This document shows, piece by piece, positions 1 to 9,066 of a stretch of 64,000 bases of DNA. Position 1 is the stretch's first letter; each line of letters opens with the position of its first letter. The notes beneath the pieces are model-generated. The model saw only the letters and a list, made by a program, of their open reading frames with translations. It had not been told where the DNA came from and made no database searches. Source of the DNA: Caballeronia zhejiangensis (GTDB lineage: Bacteria; Pseudomonadota; Gammaproteobacteria; Burkholderiales; Burkholderiaceae); NCBI RefSeq assembly GCF_000698575.1, contig NZ_JFHD01000028.1, forward strand, positions 16,946 through 80,945, in the 5' to 3' direction. Made by a program: the position numbers and the translations under genes.

Positions 1-1
1 G

Positions 2-28
2 TTCTTCCGCGACGGCACCGAATCCTGA
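2..28 (+). CDS. 3' end of an upstream gene, probably dhaK (partial)
   Basis: The window opens in the last eight codons of a plus-strand reading frame (ending F-F-R-D-G-T-E-S) with a TGA at 26-28, 12 bases before the dhaL start. A dihydroxyacetone kinase DhaK subunit is the usual gene directly upstream of dhaL, so that is the likely identity. This is inferred from context; too little is left to recognise a domain. Confidence 0.45.
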   Translation, partial: FFRDGTES

Positions 29-40
29 AAGGAGCGTGCA

Positions 41-667
41 ATGAGTGTGACGAGCAAGGAACTGCGGGACATCCTCACGCGCGCGCTGAACGCGCTTCCC
101 GCACACGCCGATGAACTGCGCGATCTCGACGCGGCGCTCGGCGATGGCGATCTCGGCATCACGGTGCAGGCGGGATCGACGGCAGTCGTGAAAGCGTTGA
201 ACGCATTGCCCGACGAGGCGACGTTGAACGACATCATGCTGGCCGCGGCCAAGGCATTCTCGACGGCGAATCCGTCGACGTTCGCGGCGCTCGTCGGCGG
301 CGGATTGATCGCAGCGGCGAAGACGGTGAAGGACAAGGACGCGATCGGCCGCGACGATGCGCTTGCGATCGGTCAGGCGGTGGCGGCGCGCATCATCGAA
401 CGCGGCAAGAGTCAGGTCGGCGACAAGACCGTGCTCGATGCGCTCGTGCCGAGTATCGATGTGCTGGCCGCATCGCAAGGCAGCGCGACGGACACGCTCG
501 ATGCCATGATCGCCAAGGCACGCGAGCAGGTCAGCGCGACTGCCACGCTGCAGTCGAAGAAGGGCCGCGCTGCATGGGTGCAGGAGCGCAGCATCGGGCA
601 CGCGGATCCCGGCGCGACGGCTTATGTCAGGTTTCTAGAGGCGTTGAGAGATGCGGTCGGGGGATGA
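41..667 (+). CDS. dhaL: Dihydroxyacetone kinase, DhaL (DAK2) subunit
   Basis: This 208-residue protein is a complete DAK2/DhaL domain, the nucleotide-binding half of two-subunit dihydroxyacetone kinases. The acidic motif D-x-x-L-G-D-G-D lies at residues 30-37, and Asp30, Asp35 and Asp37 match the positions that hold the two Mg ions and ADP in the E. coli protein. The glycine-rich segment near residues 85-92 fits the phosphate loop. An AAAGGAG ribosome site at 28-34 precedes the ATG, and the gene follows what is probably dhaK. DhaL uses bound ADP with a PTS protein DhaM in some bacteria and ATP in others; no dhaM is visible here, so the phosphate donor and exact triose or tetrose substrate are unknown. 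Confidence 0.85.
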   Translation: MSVTSKELRDILTRALNALPAHADELRDLDAALGDGDLGITVQAGSTAVVKALNALPDEATLNDIMLAAAKAFSTANPSTFAALVGGGLIAAAKTVKDKDAIGRDDALAIGQAVAARIIERGKSQVGDKTVLDALVPSIDVLAASQGSATDTLDAMIAKAREQVSATATLQSKKGRAAWVQERSIGHADPGATAYVRFLEALRDAVGG

Positions 668-679
668 ATGCCAACGCCT

Positions 680-2152
680 TCACGCTCGCTTCCTCTGCAC
701 CACGACCTCACGCTCGCGCTTGCCCGCCGGCACCACCTTCAACTTCTTGCGCGTAAGAGCGAGCGCTTCGGCCTTCGTTGCGACGCACGGCCCTGAGCCG
801 AGCAAAGGCTGACGCGCCGTCTCGCGCAACGCGAGCACGGACACCACGCCAATCACGGATGCCGCCATCAGGTAATACGCGGGCATCATCAGATTGCCGG
901 TCGCATCGACGAGCCACGCCGTGACGAGCGGCGTCGTGCCGCCGAAGAGCGACACGGATACGTTGAAACCGATGGCGAGCGCGCCATAACGAATGCGCGT
1001 CGGAAAGAGCGCGGGCAGCGATGAAGGCATCACGCCGGTGAAGGTCGATAGCAGCGCGCCGAGTATCAGCAAGCCGAGAAACACCGGAAGCATCGCGCCC
1101 GTTTGAACGAGCAGCAACGCGGGAATCGACAGCGCGAAAAGCCCGATGCAGCCGATTATCATCACCGGCTTGCGGCCGATGAGATCGGAGAGATGGCCCG
1201 CGAAGAGCGTCATCGGGATCATCAGCATCATCACGAGCAACACGAGAAACAGGCCGTGCGTTTCATCGAAGTGCAGCGTCGCCGAAAGAAAGCTCGGCAG
1301 ATAAGACAGCGCCATATAGTCGGTAACGTTGAAGATCAGCACGAGGCCGACGCATTGCATCATCGGCTTGAATTGCCGCGACAGCAGTTCGGCCAACGAT
1401 TGTTTCGGACGCGACCGTTCATGCGCCTCGCGTGTCTCGGCTTCCTTCTTGAACGCGGGCGTCTCTTCGAGCTTCATGCGGATATACAAGCCGACCAGCC
1501 CGAGCGGACCCGCGATCATGAACGGCACGCGCCATCCCCATGAAAGCAGCGCGTCGTGCGGGAGCAGGGCGGTCAGCAACGCGACCGTGCCCGCGCCGAG
1601 GATATAGCCCGCGAGCGTGCCGACCTCCAGAAAGCTGCCATAGAAGCCGCGCCGCGCATCGGTCGAGAACTCAGCGATGAACGTCGCCGCGCCGCCGTAT
1701 TCGCCGCCCGTCGAGAAGCCTTGCACGAGACGCGCGACGAGCAGGAGAACGGGCGCGAGAATGCCGATCGAGTGATAGCTCGGAATCAGGCCGATGCAGA
1801 ACGTGCCGACGGCCATCATGATCATCGTCATTGCGAGCACGCGCTGGCGGCCGATCCTGTCGCCGAGCGGCCCGAAGACCATCCCGCCGACAGGACGCAC
1901 GAGAAACGCAGCGGCGAACGTGCCGAAGGTCGCGATCAACTGCGCGGACGGACTGCTCGACGGAAAAAATACTTTCCCCAGCACGACGGCGATATAGCTA
2001 TACACGCCAAAGTCGAACCATTCCATGGCGTTGCCGAGCGCCATCGCGCCGACGGCACGTTTCAGCAAGGCATGGTCGACTACCGTGATATCGCCCAGCG
2101 TGAGATGCGGCGACGTTTTGCTTCGGGCGTTGCGCTCGTGCGAGAGGCTCAA
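680..2152 (-). CDS. MFS symporter of the ProP (proline/betaine-metabolite) family
   Basis: A twelve-helix major facilitator of about 490 residues, close in length to E. coli ProP (500). The N-terminal signature G-N-A-M-E-W-F-D-F-G-V-Y and the loop motif G-x-L-x-D-R-I-G-R are diagnostic of the metabolite:H+ symporter branch. The reading frame is open for another 46 codons upstream, but the TTG at 2152 is preferred: it has AGGAG eight bases upstream and puts the conserved T-L-G-D-I-T-V-V-D segment at the N-terminus as in ProP. The C-terminal tail is basic (K-R-E-R-E-V-V-V-Q-R-K-R-A) and lacks the coiled coil of osmosensing ProP, so an organic-acid or betaine substrate without osmosensing is as likely. 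It ends convergently 12 bases from dhaL. Confidence 0.8.
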   Translation of the reverse strand: MSLSHERNARSKTSPHLTLGDITVVDHALLKRAVGAMALGNAMEWFDFGVYSYIAVVLGKVFFPSSSPSAQLIATFGTFAAAFLVRPVGGMVFGPLGDRIGRQRVLAMTMIMMAVGTFCIGLIPSYHSIGILAPVLLLVARLVQGFSTGGEYGGAATFIAEFSTDARRGFYGSFLEVGTLAGYILGAGTVALLTALLPHDALLSWGWRVPFMIAGPLGLVGLYIRMKLEETPAFKKEAETREAHERSRPKQSLAELLSRQFKPMMQCVGLVLIFNVTDYMALSYLPSFLSATLHFDETHGLFLVLLVMMLMIPMTLFAGHLSDLIGRKPVMIIGCIGLFALSIPALLLVQTGAMLPVFLGLLILGALLSTFTGVMPSSLPALFPTRIRYGALAIGFNVSVSLFGGTTPLVTAWLVDATGNLMMPAYYLMAASVIGVVSVLALRETARQPLLGSGPCVATKAEALALTRKKLKVVPAGKREREVVVQRKRA

Positions 2153-2575
2153 TTGTCTCACTCCTGATTTCGCGGCGAACGCGAGGGACTGCGTTGCGTT
2201 CGCGCGGAAGGCCGCCGATGGGGCGCGGGGCCCTCGGCACGATGAATGATCAGAGTGTGCGGGTCGCGGCGCGTGCATGCCTTCGCTCACGCGTCCTTGA
2301 ATCGGCAGAAAACGACACTCGCATCATTGCAATGTCGGATTGCATCGCACACGCGACGCGCAAGCGTTGGCCTCGGTCCGACAGGAGCGCCTTGACGCGA
2401 TCATCGCTCAACGCGCCAATCCCTTTACGCGCAACGCTCACAGCGATTCAGCGCGTCATTGGCACGAGCCATGCGTTTGATGAAGCGGGCGCGATGCCGC
2501 CGGCACGATGATTTCATTCCGGGAACCCTGTCGACGGATCGCGCCTCTTTTTATCGACGGATTCACGGGGTTGCC
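2153..2575. other. 423-base divergent intergenic region
   Basis: This region lies between the ProP-like transporter and the small exported protein, which are transcribed away from each other, so it should hold both promoters. Several short open frames cross it, but none has a ribosome site or protein-like composition. I see no clear sigma-70 promoter pair, hairpin or known operator. Confidence 0.4.
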
Positions 2576-2836
2576 ATGAAAGCGAAGACCATCGCCGTTC
2601 TTCTCGCCGCGAGCGCGGCGTCGTCGGCCGTGCCTGCGTTCGCGCACGATTGCGGCGCGGCGAACATGCAGTGCGAAAGCGCGGTGAAGCATGTATCGCA
2701 CAAGGAGAACAGCGCGCGGGCGGTTCATGGGATGCGCGCGAAGAGCACCGGACACGAAATGCCCGACGCTGCCAAGACGCCGCCAATCGAACACGAGCAG
2801 CACGACAGCATCGATGCGTGGTATCGCGGCGGCTGA
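2576..2836 (+). CDS. Small exported protein of unknown function
   Basis: An 86-residue protein that starts with a textbook Sec signal peptide: M-K-A-K, a hydrophobic Ala/Leu/Val core, and a probable cleavage after A-F-A near residue 22. The mature part is short, polar and rich in His, Ser and Lys, with two cysteines early on (C-G-A-A-N-M-Q-C). That could mean a disulfide or metal site. The frame stays open 39 codons further upstream, but that extension is Arg-rich and would bury the signal peptide, so the ATG at 2576 is preferred. I do not recognise a family. It is convergent with the broken dppA-like gene, which ends five bases further on. Confidence 0.6.
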   Translation: MKAKTIAVLLAASAASSAVPAFAHDCGAANMQCESAVKHVSHKENSARAVHGMRAKSTGHEMPDAAKTPPIEHEQHDSIDAWYRGG

Positions 2837-2840
2837 TCGC

Positions 2841-4449
2841 TCAATCGAACGTGATGCCGTCGAAACGATGTCCGCCGAGCGGACTGATCAGATAGCCATG
2901 CACGCGTTTCGATATCGGCTGGAAGATGTTGGCGTGCGCGAGCGGCGTGTACGGCACCTGATCCTTGAACACCACTTGCGCTTCTTCATAGAGCTTCGTG
3001 CGCGCGTTCTGATCGGTGACGAGACGCGCTTTCGCGAGCAGATCGTCGAACTGCCTGTTGCACCACTTCGCCATGTTGCTGCCGTGAACCGCGTCGCAAC
3101 CGAGCGTCGTGCCGAGCCAGTTGTCTGGATCGCCGTTGTCGCCGAGCCAGCCGTAAAGAATCGCGTCGTGCTCGCCGTTCGTCTTCGCGCGCTTGTTGTA
3201 CTCGGCCCATTCGTAAGTGACGATGTTCGCCTTCACGCCGATCTTCGCCCAGTCCGATTGAATCAGTTGCGCCATCAGACGCGCGTTCGGGTTATAGCCG
3301 CGCTGCACCGGCATCGCCCATAGCGTGATCGTGAAGCCGTTTGGAAAGCCCGCTTCCTTCAGCAGTTCCTTCGCCTTCGCGGGGTCGCGCGGTGCGTCCT
3401 TCAGCGCCTTGTTATACGACCATTGCGACGGCGGCATCGGATTCGTCGCGATGGTCGCTGCGCCTTCGCAGACCGTCTTGATGATCGCCTGCTTGTCGAT
3501 CGCCATGTCGAGCGCGCGGCGCACGTTCACGTTATCGAGCGGCTTGTGCGTCGTGTTGTAGCCCACATACGCGACGTTGAAGCCGACGCCCGACAGCACC
3601 GTGAGCTTCGGATCCTGCTTCGCTGCGGCAATGTCGGCGGGACGCGGAAACGACGTCACCTGGCATTCTCCGCTCGATAGCTTCTGCTGACGCACGGCGG
3701 CATCGGGCGTGATCGAGAAAACCAGCTTGTCGATATGCACGTCCTTGCGGTTCCAGTAAGTCGGATTGGCGTCGTAGCGGATCGTCGCGTCCTTCTGATA
3801 GTCGCGGAACACGAACGCGCCCGTGCCCACTGGCTTCTGATTGAGGTCTTCCGGCTTGCCCTGCTTCAGCAGTTGCGCGGCATATTCCGCCGATACGATC
3901 GATGCGAACTCCATCGCGATGTTGCGCACGAACACGACATCAGGCGTCTTCAAGGTGAAGCGCACGGTGTAGTCGTTGAGCTTGTCGACGGATGCAATGT
4001 TCTTGTCGTAGCCGAGATCGGTCAGATACGGGAAGCTGACGGGATGCGCCTTCTGAAACGGCTCGTTCGGATCGATCATGCGCTTGAACGTGAATACGAC
4101 ATCGTCCGCGTCGAAGTCGCGCGTCGGCTTGAACCAGGCGGTCGACTGAAACTTCACGCCGCGCCGAAGATGAAACGTGAAGGTCTTCGCATCCGCGGAC
4201 TCATCCCCACTTCTCGGCGAGACCCGGCACGAGATCGAGCGTGCCGCGCTTGAATTCGACGAGCTGATCGTAGACCGCATGCGCGCCCGCATCGAAGTCG
4301 GTGCTCGTCGTGTATTGCGCGGAATCGAAACCGGCGGGGCTGCCTTCGGAACAGAACACGAGCGTCTTGTTCGCCGCCGATGCGGCTTGCGACGTCAATG
4401 CGAATGCGGCAAAGAGGGAAACGGCAAGGAGTCGATGCGTCAGAACCAT
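2841..4449 (-). pseudogene. Dipeptide/oligopeptide ABC transporter binding protein, DppA-like, frameshifted
   Basis: Reading both frames together gives a periplasmic SBP_bac_5 protein of about 535 residues, the normal DppA length. It has a signal peptide from the ATG at 4449 (core A-V-S-L-F-A-A-F-A-L, cleavage after S-A-A) and the mature start K-T-L-V-F-C-S-E-G-S-P typical of DppA. At 4205-4208 the coding strand has four Gs where three would keep the frame. The first frame stops four codons after E-K-W, and the rest continues in the -1 frame as S-A-D-A-K-T-F-T-F-H. Dropping one G restores W-D-E-S-A-D-A-K with no gap. The remaining 470 codons are intact, so this is either a very recent mutation or a sequencing error. 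It lies 85 bases downstream of the aminobenzoate-CoA ligase on the same strand; no permease or ATPase genes are linked. Confidence 0.8.
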
Positions 4450-4534
4450 TTTTCTTGTTTGCTCGGAAGAGTGGGCAAGCCGCCTCGCGGCGGGCGTGAG
4501 CCATACTCTACCAAGCAAACGTTTTTCGAGCTTG

Positions 4535-6172
4535 CTACATCGAGCGCAACGCGAAGCGCTTGAGCTTGCCCGTCTCGGTGCGCGGCAACGCCGTTAGAAA
4601 CGTCACGATGCGCGGATACTTGTAAGGCGCGACAGTGCGCTTGACGAACGCCTGCAATTCAGCAATGAGCGCATCGTCGCCGGTGAAACCGGGATTGAGC
4701 ACGACGAACGCCTTTACCGCTTGCCCGCGCGTTTCATCGGGCACGCCGATCACGCCGCATTCCGCCACCGCTTCATGCTGCATCAGCACGCTTTCCACTT
4801 CCGGCCCGGAGATGTTGTAGCCCGCCGATACGATCATGTCGTCGGCGCGCGCCTGATAGAACACGTAACCGTCATCATCGATCACGACGGAATCGCCGGG
4901 CAAGTTCCAGCCGTCGCGCACGAATTTCGACTGACGTTCATCGGCGAGATAGCGGCAACCCGTCGGGCCGCGCACCGCGAGCTTGCCGATGGTTCCGGGC
5001 GGCACCGGCTGCATCGCATCGTCGACGGCCTGCACGATATAGCCCGGCACCGCGCGTCCGATCGCGTGCTCGCGCACGTCCGCACCCGCCGACGAAACGA
5101 AGATATGGATCATCTCCGTGCCGCCGATGCCGTCGATCATTTCGATGCCGCTCGCTTCGCGCCATGACGCGCGCGTGGAATCGGGCAACGCTTCGCCCGC
5201 CGACACGGTCTTCTTCAGGCTCGACACATCGAAGCCTTCGATGAGCGGCGCCATCTGCCGATAGAACGTCGGCGCAGTGAACATGATCGTCGCGCGAAAG
5301 CGCTGCACGGTTTGCAGGAGCGTTTCGGGCGTGAGCTTTTCGAGCAGGATCGTCGACGCGCCCACGCGCAATGGAAAGCACAGCAGGCCGCCGAGGCCGA
5401 ACGTGAACGCGAGCGGCGGCGTGCCGCAGAACACATCGTCGGCCGTGGGCTTCAGGATGTGTCGCGGGAACAGATCGCACATCGCAAGGACGTCGCGATG
5501 AAAGTGCATGCAGCCTTTCGGCGCGCCGGTCGTGCCGCTCGTGAATGCGATGAGGCACACGTCGTCGGCGGCGGTGTCGCAGGCATCGAAATGATCGGGC
5601 TTGCTTCGAGCCAGCGATTCGAGCGACGCGGGTGCATCGTCGTGAAACGTCAGCACTTGCGCGAGCGCTTCGCAATGGAAGTCGTCGCCTTTCGTCGTGC
5701 AGCGCTGCAGTTCTTCCATGAGACGCACATCGCATAGCGCCGCCGATATCCGCGCCTTCTCGATGATCTGCTTCAGTTCTTTCGCGCGCAGCAGCGGCAT
5801 CGTCGGCACGACGACGAGACCGGCCTTCAGCGCCGCGAAGAACGCGACGGCCATCTGCAAGGTATTCGGCCCGCGCAACAACACGCGATTGCCCGGACGC
5901 AAACCCATTTCATCGACGAGCACATGCGCGCTGCGATTCACGAGCGTGCGCAACTCGCGATACGTCGTTGCGTGCGGCTCGCCGTTCGCATCGGACCAGA
6001 TTGCCGTGCGATCGCCATGTCCGCTCTCGATCGCGCGATCCAGCAATTCGGTCGCGCAATTCACGCGCGCCGGATAAGCGACGTCCGCATTGTCGAGCAT
6101 GAGCACCGGCCATTGTTCCTGCGGCGGCAGATGATCGCGCGCGAAAGTATCGATGTGTGCCGAGCGTTCCAT
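4535..6172 (-). CDS. abmG: 2-aminobenzoate-CoA ligase
   Basis: A 545-residue AMP-forming acyl-CoA synthetase of the benzoate-CoA ligase group. It should convert 2-aminobenzoate (anthranilate), ATP and CoA to 2-aminobenzoyl-CoA, AMP and PPi, the entry step of the aerobic CoA route. The P-loop-like motif F-T-S-G-T-T-G-A-P-K-G lies near residues 211-221, the D-G-I-G-G-T-E-M motif near 348, the Y-Q-A-R-A-D-D-M-I hinge near 445, and the catalytic Lys in E-T-G-K-L-K-R near the C-terminus. The substrate call rests on its neighbours: the 2-aminobenzoyl-CoA monooxygenase/reductase and beta-oxidation genes are in the same operon. It starts 12 bases after RidA stops and is the last intact gene of the operon. 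Confidence 0.85.
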   Translation of the reverse strand: MERSAHIDTFARDHLPPQEQWPVLMLDNADVAYPARVNCATELLDRAIESGHGDRTAIWSDANGEPHATTYRELRTLVNRSAHVLVDEMGLRPGNRVLLRGPNTLQMAVAFFAALKAGLVVVPTMPLLRAKELKQIIEKARISAALCDVRLMEELQRCTTKGDDFHCEALAQVLTFHDDAPASLESLARSKPDHFDACDTAADDVCLIAFTSGTTGAPKGCMHFHRDVLAMCDLFPRHILKPTADDVFCGTPPLAFTFGLGGLLCFPLRVGASTILLEKLTPETLLQTVQRFRATIMFTAPTFYRQMAPLIEGFDVSSLKKTVSAGEALPDSTRASWREASGIEMIDGIGGTEMIHIFVSSAGADVREHAIGRAVPGYIVQAVDDAMQPVPPGTIGKLAVRGPTGCRYLADERQSKFVRDGWNLPGDSVVIDDDGYVFYQARADDMIVSAGYNISGPEVESVLMQHEAVAECGVIGVPDETRGQAVKAFVVLNPGFTGDDALIAELQAFVKRTVAPYKYPRIVTFLTALPRTETGKLKRFALRSM

Positions 6173-6184
6173 CGTGTCCTCCGC

Positions 6185-6580
6185 TTAGTCGGGGATAACA
6201 GCCGTGGCTTCGATCTCCACCAGCGCATCGTCTTCGATGAGCGCGACGACTTGCACCGCACTCATCGCGATGTCGTAATCGCCGATCAGCTCGCGGAATG
6301 CCGCGCCGATTTCCTTCGCCGCCGCGAGATACGCGCGCTTGTCGGTCACGTACCACGTCATGCGAACGAGATGCTCCGGCTTGCCGCCCGCTTCGCGCAG
6401 CACGGCCACGATATTGCGCAGCGCCTGCGCGGCCTGAGCGCCGAATGCGTTGCTGACGAAGCGCGCCTCTTCGTCCCAGCCGATCTGCCCCGCGATGAAC
6501 ACCTGCGTGCCGCGCACCGCGACGCCGTTCGCGTAACCGCGCGGCTTGATCCAGTCCGAAGGCTGAAGGGTCTTTTTCAT
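6185..6580 (-). CDS. RidA/YjgF-family protein in the aminobenzoate operon
   Basis: A 131-residue single-domain RidA-like protein (chorismate-mutase-like fold, usually a trimer). Known RidA proteins hydrolyse reactive enamine/imine intermediates to ketones. That fits this operon, because reduction of 2-amino-5-oxo-cyclohexenecarboxyl-CoA leaves an amino-bearing ring that must lose ammonia. The motifs G-Q-I-G-W-D and the C-terminal D-A-L-V-E-I-E-A-T-A are visible; the canonical catalytic Arg of the true RidA group appears replaced around M-T-W-Y-V-T, so it may belong to another Rid subgroup. The ATG at 6580 has AGAGGAA upstream and overlaps the stop of the thioesterase gene (ATGA), indicating coupled translation. 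Confidence 0.85.
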   Translation of the reverse strand: MKKTLQPSDWIKPRGYANGVAVRGTQVFIAGQIGWDEEARFVSNAFGAQAAQALRNIVAVLREAGGKPEHLVRMTWYVTDKRAYLAAAKEIGAAFRELIGDYDIAMSAVQVVALIEDDALVEIEATAVIPD

Positions 6581-7026
6581 GAGCGTGATTCCTCTTGAAG
6601 TGCGCGGCTCGTGCCCGGCGCGAACCGTTCGATCGCGAGGGCGATGTCGCCGGGAATGGCGATCGAGCGGCCATCGTCGAGCGATGTCGTCACGAGGACC
6701 TGCTTCGCGCGAAAGCGCACTTCGCCGTCGCAATGACAGACGATGTCGATGCGGATCGAGCGCTGTCCGACGGAATCGACCGCGAGCGACAGCGTCACCG
6801 TTTCGCCCATGCGGCTCGGTCGCGAGAACTCGCAATTGAGCTTGACGATGGGAAGTCCGACGCGGCGCCGCGAGATCATGTGCGCGTAGTCGATGCCGAG
6901 CGCATCGTCGAACCAGTCTTCGACGAGCATGTTCGTCATCACCAGGTATTGCGGAAAGTACACGATGCCCGCCGGATCGCAGTGCGCGAAGCGGATTCGC
7001 ATCGGCATGTCGAAGCGTTGTGTCAT
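6577..7026 (-). CDS. Acyl-CoA thioesterase, 4-hydroxybenzoyl-CoA thioesterase family
   Basis: A 149-residue hotdog-fold thioesterase. The signature H-C-D-P-A-G-I-V-Y-F-P-Q-Y begins at residue 15, and Asp17 aligns with the catalytic aspartate of the Pseudomonas 4-hydroxybenzoyl-CoA thioesterase. In this operon it may release stalled aromatic CoA esters and recycle CoA rather than carry the main flux; this is inference from context. Its start overlaps the stop of the acyl-CoA dehydrogenase by four bases (ATGA), and its own stop overlaps the RidA start in the same way, so the three genes are tightly coupled. Confidence 0.87.
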   Translation of the reverse strand: MTQRFDMPMRIRFAHCDPAGIVYFPQYLVMTNMLVEDWFDDALGIDYAHMISRRRVGLPIVKLNCEFSRPSRMGETVTLSLAVDSVGQRSIRIDIVCHCDGEVRFRAKQVLVTTSLDDGRSIAIPGDIALAIERFAPGTSRALQEESRS

Positions 7027-8204
7027 CGTTGATGTGCTCCGTGCGCCTTGAGCAAGTCGCGTCCGACGATCAACTGCTGCACTTCCGTCGCGCCTTCATA
7101 GATGCGCAGCGCGCGTATCTCGCGATACAGCGATTCGACCGCCGTACCGCTCTTCACGCCGAGGCCGCCCCACAACTGCACGGCTGCATCGATGACCTGT
7201 TGCGCGCCTTCGCTCGCGTGCCATTTCGCCATCGCGGCTTCGCGCGTCACGCTCTCGCCCTGATCGCGCAGCCACGCGGCGCGATACACGAGTAGCGCGC
7301 TCGTGTCGATGGTCAACGCCATCTGCGCGAGCTTCGCCTGCGTGAGCTGAAAGTCGCCGAGCGTCTGGCCGAACATCTTGCGCGATGCGGCGCGTTCGAG
7401 CCCTTCCTGCATCGCGTGACGCGCGAAGCCGAGCGATGCCGCCGCCACCGACGTGCGGAAGATATCGAGCGTGCGCATCGCGATCTTGAAGCCTTCGCCC
7501 GCGGCGCCCAGCATCTGACTGCGCGGCACGCGCGCGTTCTCGAAGTGCAGGCGCGCGAGCGGATGCGGCGCGATCACGTCGATGCGTTCGGCGATCTGCA
7601 AGCCGGGCGTATCCGCATCGACGATGAACGCGCTGATGCCGCGCGAGCCCGGCGCTTCGCCTGTGCGCGCGAACACGACATGGAAGTCCGCGATGCCGCC
7701 GTTCGATATCCACGTCTTGTCGCCGTTCAGCACGTAGGCGTCGCCATCGGCGCGCGCATCGAGCGACATCGCCGCGACATCCGATCCCGCTTCCGGTTCC
7801 GACAACGCGAACGCCGCCAATGCAGTGCCGTTCGCGACGCGCGGCAAATAGCGCTCTTTCTGCGCATCGGTGCCGGCGAGCGATATGGCGCCCGAGCCGA
7901 GCCCTTGCATCGCGAAGGCGAAGTCCGCGAGGCCGTCGTGTTTCGCGAGCGTTTCGCGCAGCAGGCACACGGCGCGCGTGTCGATCGTATCGTTCGATGC
8001 GCCGTATCGGGTGCCGCCGATGCAATGCCTGAGCCATCCCGCATCGCCGAGCATGCGCACGAGGCGCTTGCAGGCCGCGTCGGTATCGGCGTGATCGACA
8101 TGCTTCAGATGCTCGTTCGCCCATGCATCGGCATCGCGTGCGAGTTCGCGATGTCTCTCATCGAAGAAGGGCCATGCGAGCGCGCTGTGTGGATCGGCGT
8201 TCAT
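7023..8204 (-). CDS. Acyl-CoA dehydrogenase of the aminobenzoate operon
   Basis: A 393-residue flavoprotein of ordinary acyl-CoA dehydrogenase length. The helical N-terminal domain is followed by the beta domain with F-A-L-S-E-P-E-A-G-S-D (residues about 133-143) and T-W-I-S-N-G-G. The C-terminal helical domain carries R-I-Y-E-G-A-T-E near residue 370, whose first Glu is the expected catalytic base. It probably oxidises a ring-derived or ring-opened acyl-CoA in the lower aminobenzoate pathway. It begins directly after the stop of the enoyl-CoA hydratase and overlaps the thioesterase start. Confidence 0.87.
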   Translation of the reverse strand: MNADPHSALAWPFFDERHRELARDADAWANEHLKHVDHADTDAACKRLVRMLGDAGWLRHCIGGTRYGASNDTIDTRAVCLLRETLAKHDGLADFAFAMQGLGSGAISLAGTDAQKERYLPRVANGTALAAFALSEPEAGSDVAAMSLDARADGDAYVLNGDKTWISNGGIADFHVVFARTGEAPGSRGISAFIVDADTPGLQIAERIDVIAPHPLARLHFENARVPRSQMLGAAGEGFKIAMRTLDIFRTSVAAASLGFARHAMQEGLERAASRKMFGQTLGDFQLTQAKLAQMALTIDTSALLVYRAAWLRDQGESVTREAAMAKWHASEGAQQVIDAAVQLWGGLGVKSGTAVESLYREIRALRIYEGATEVQQLIVGRDLLKAHGAHQR

Positions 8205-9056
8205 TCAGTCTCCTTCGAACACGGGACGCGTCTTCCCCGCGAACGCGCGATAGGCGCGCTCGAAATCGCGCGTGCTCATGCAGATGGCTTGCGCCTGCGC
8301 TTCCGATTCGATCGCTTCGTCGATGCTCATGCTCCATTCCTGATGCAGCATCTTCTTCGTGATGCCGTGCGCGAAGGTCGGCCCGGCGACGAGTTCGGAC
8401 GCGAGCTTCGCGGCTTCGTCGAGCAAGGTTTCGGGTGCGCAAAGGCGGTTGTAGAAGCCCCAGTGATAGCCTTCTTCGCCGCTTGCCGAGCGGCCCGTGA
8501 AGAGCAATTCGGCAGCGCGTCCCTGACCGATGATGCGCGGCAGAATCGAACACGCGCCCATGTCGCAGCCCGCGAGACCGACGCGCGCAAAGAGAAATGC
8601 GAGCTTGCTGCGCGCGGTGCCGAGACGCATGTCGGACGCCATCGCGAGGATCGCGCCCGCGCCCGCGCAGACGCCATCGACGGCGGCTATGATCGGCTGC
8701 GGGCAATGACGCATCGCCTTGACGAGATCGCCCGTCATGCGAGTGAAGAGCAATAGCTCGGGCATCGGTAGATCGATCAGCGGTGCGATGATTTCATGCA
8801 CGTCGCCGCCGGAGCAGAAGTTGTCGCCCGCGCCGTGGATCACGACGGCTTTCACATCGGTCGCATAGGCGAGTTGCCGAAACAGATCGCGCAACTCCGC
8901 ATACGATCCGAACGTCAGCGGGTTCTTGCGTTCGGGCCGGTTCAGCATGATCGTCGCGACATCGTTCGTGACGGACCATCCGAAGTGCGTCGCGCGATAG
9001 TCCGCGAGCGTTACGCGATTGCCGGCGAGAAGCGCATCGGCGCTCGATGAGCTCAT
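8205..9056 (-). CDS. Enoyl-CoA hydratase/isomerase family protein
   Basis: A 283-residue crotonase-fold enzyme. The oxyanion-hole segments are visible as R-P-E-R-K-N-P-L (about residues 40-47) and D-N-F-C-S-G-G-D-V (about 80-88), with A-A-V-D-G-V-C-A-G-A-G further on. It probably acts as hydratase or ring-opening hydrolase on the cyclohexene-type CoA ester formed from 2-aminobenzoyl-CoA; the exact reaction cannot be read from sequence. It starts 10 bases after the MarR gene stops and directly abuts the acyl-CoA dehydrogenase gene. Confidence 0.85.
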   Translation of the reverse strand: MSSSSADALLAGNRVTLADYRATHFGWSVTNDVATIMLNRPERKNPLTFGSYAELRDLFRQLAYATDVKAVVIHGAGDNFCSGGDVHEIIAPLIDLPMPELLLFTRMTGDLVKAMRHCPQPIIAAVDGVCAGAGAILAMASDMRLGTARSKLAFLFARVGLAGCDMGACSILPRIIGQGRAAELLFTGRSASGEEGYHWGFYNRLCAPETLLDEAAKLASELVAGPTFAHGITKKMLHQEWSMSIDEAIESEAQAQAICMSTRDFERAYRAFAGKTRPVFEGD

Positions 9057-9066
9057 CTGTGTCTCC

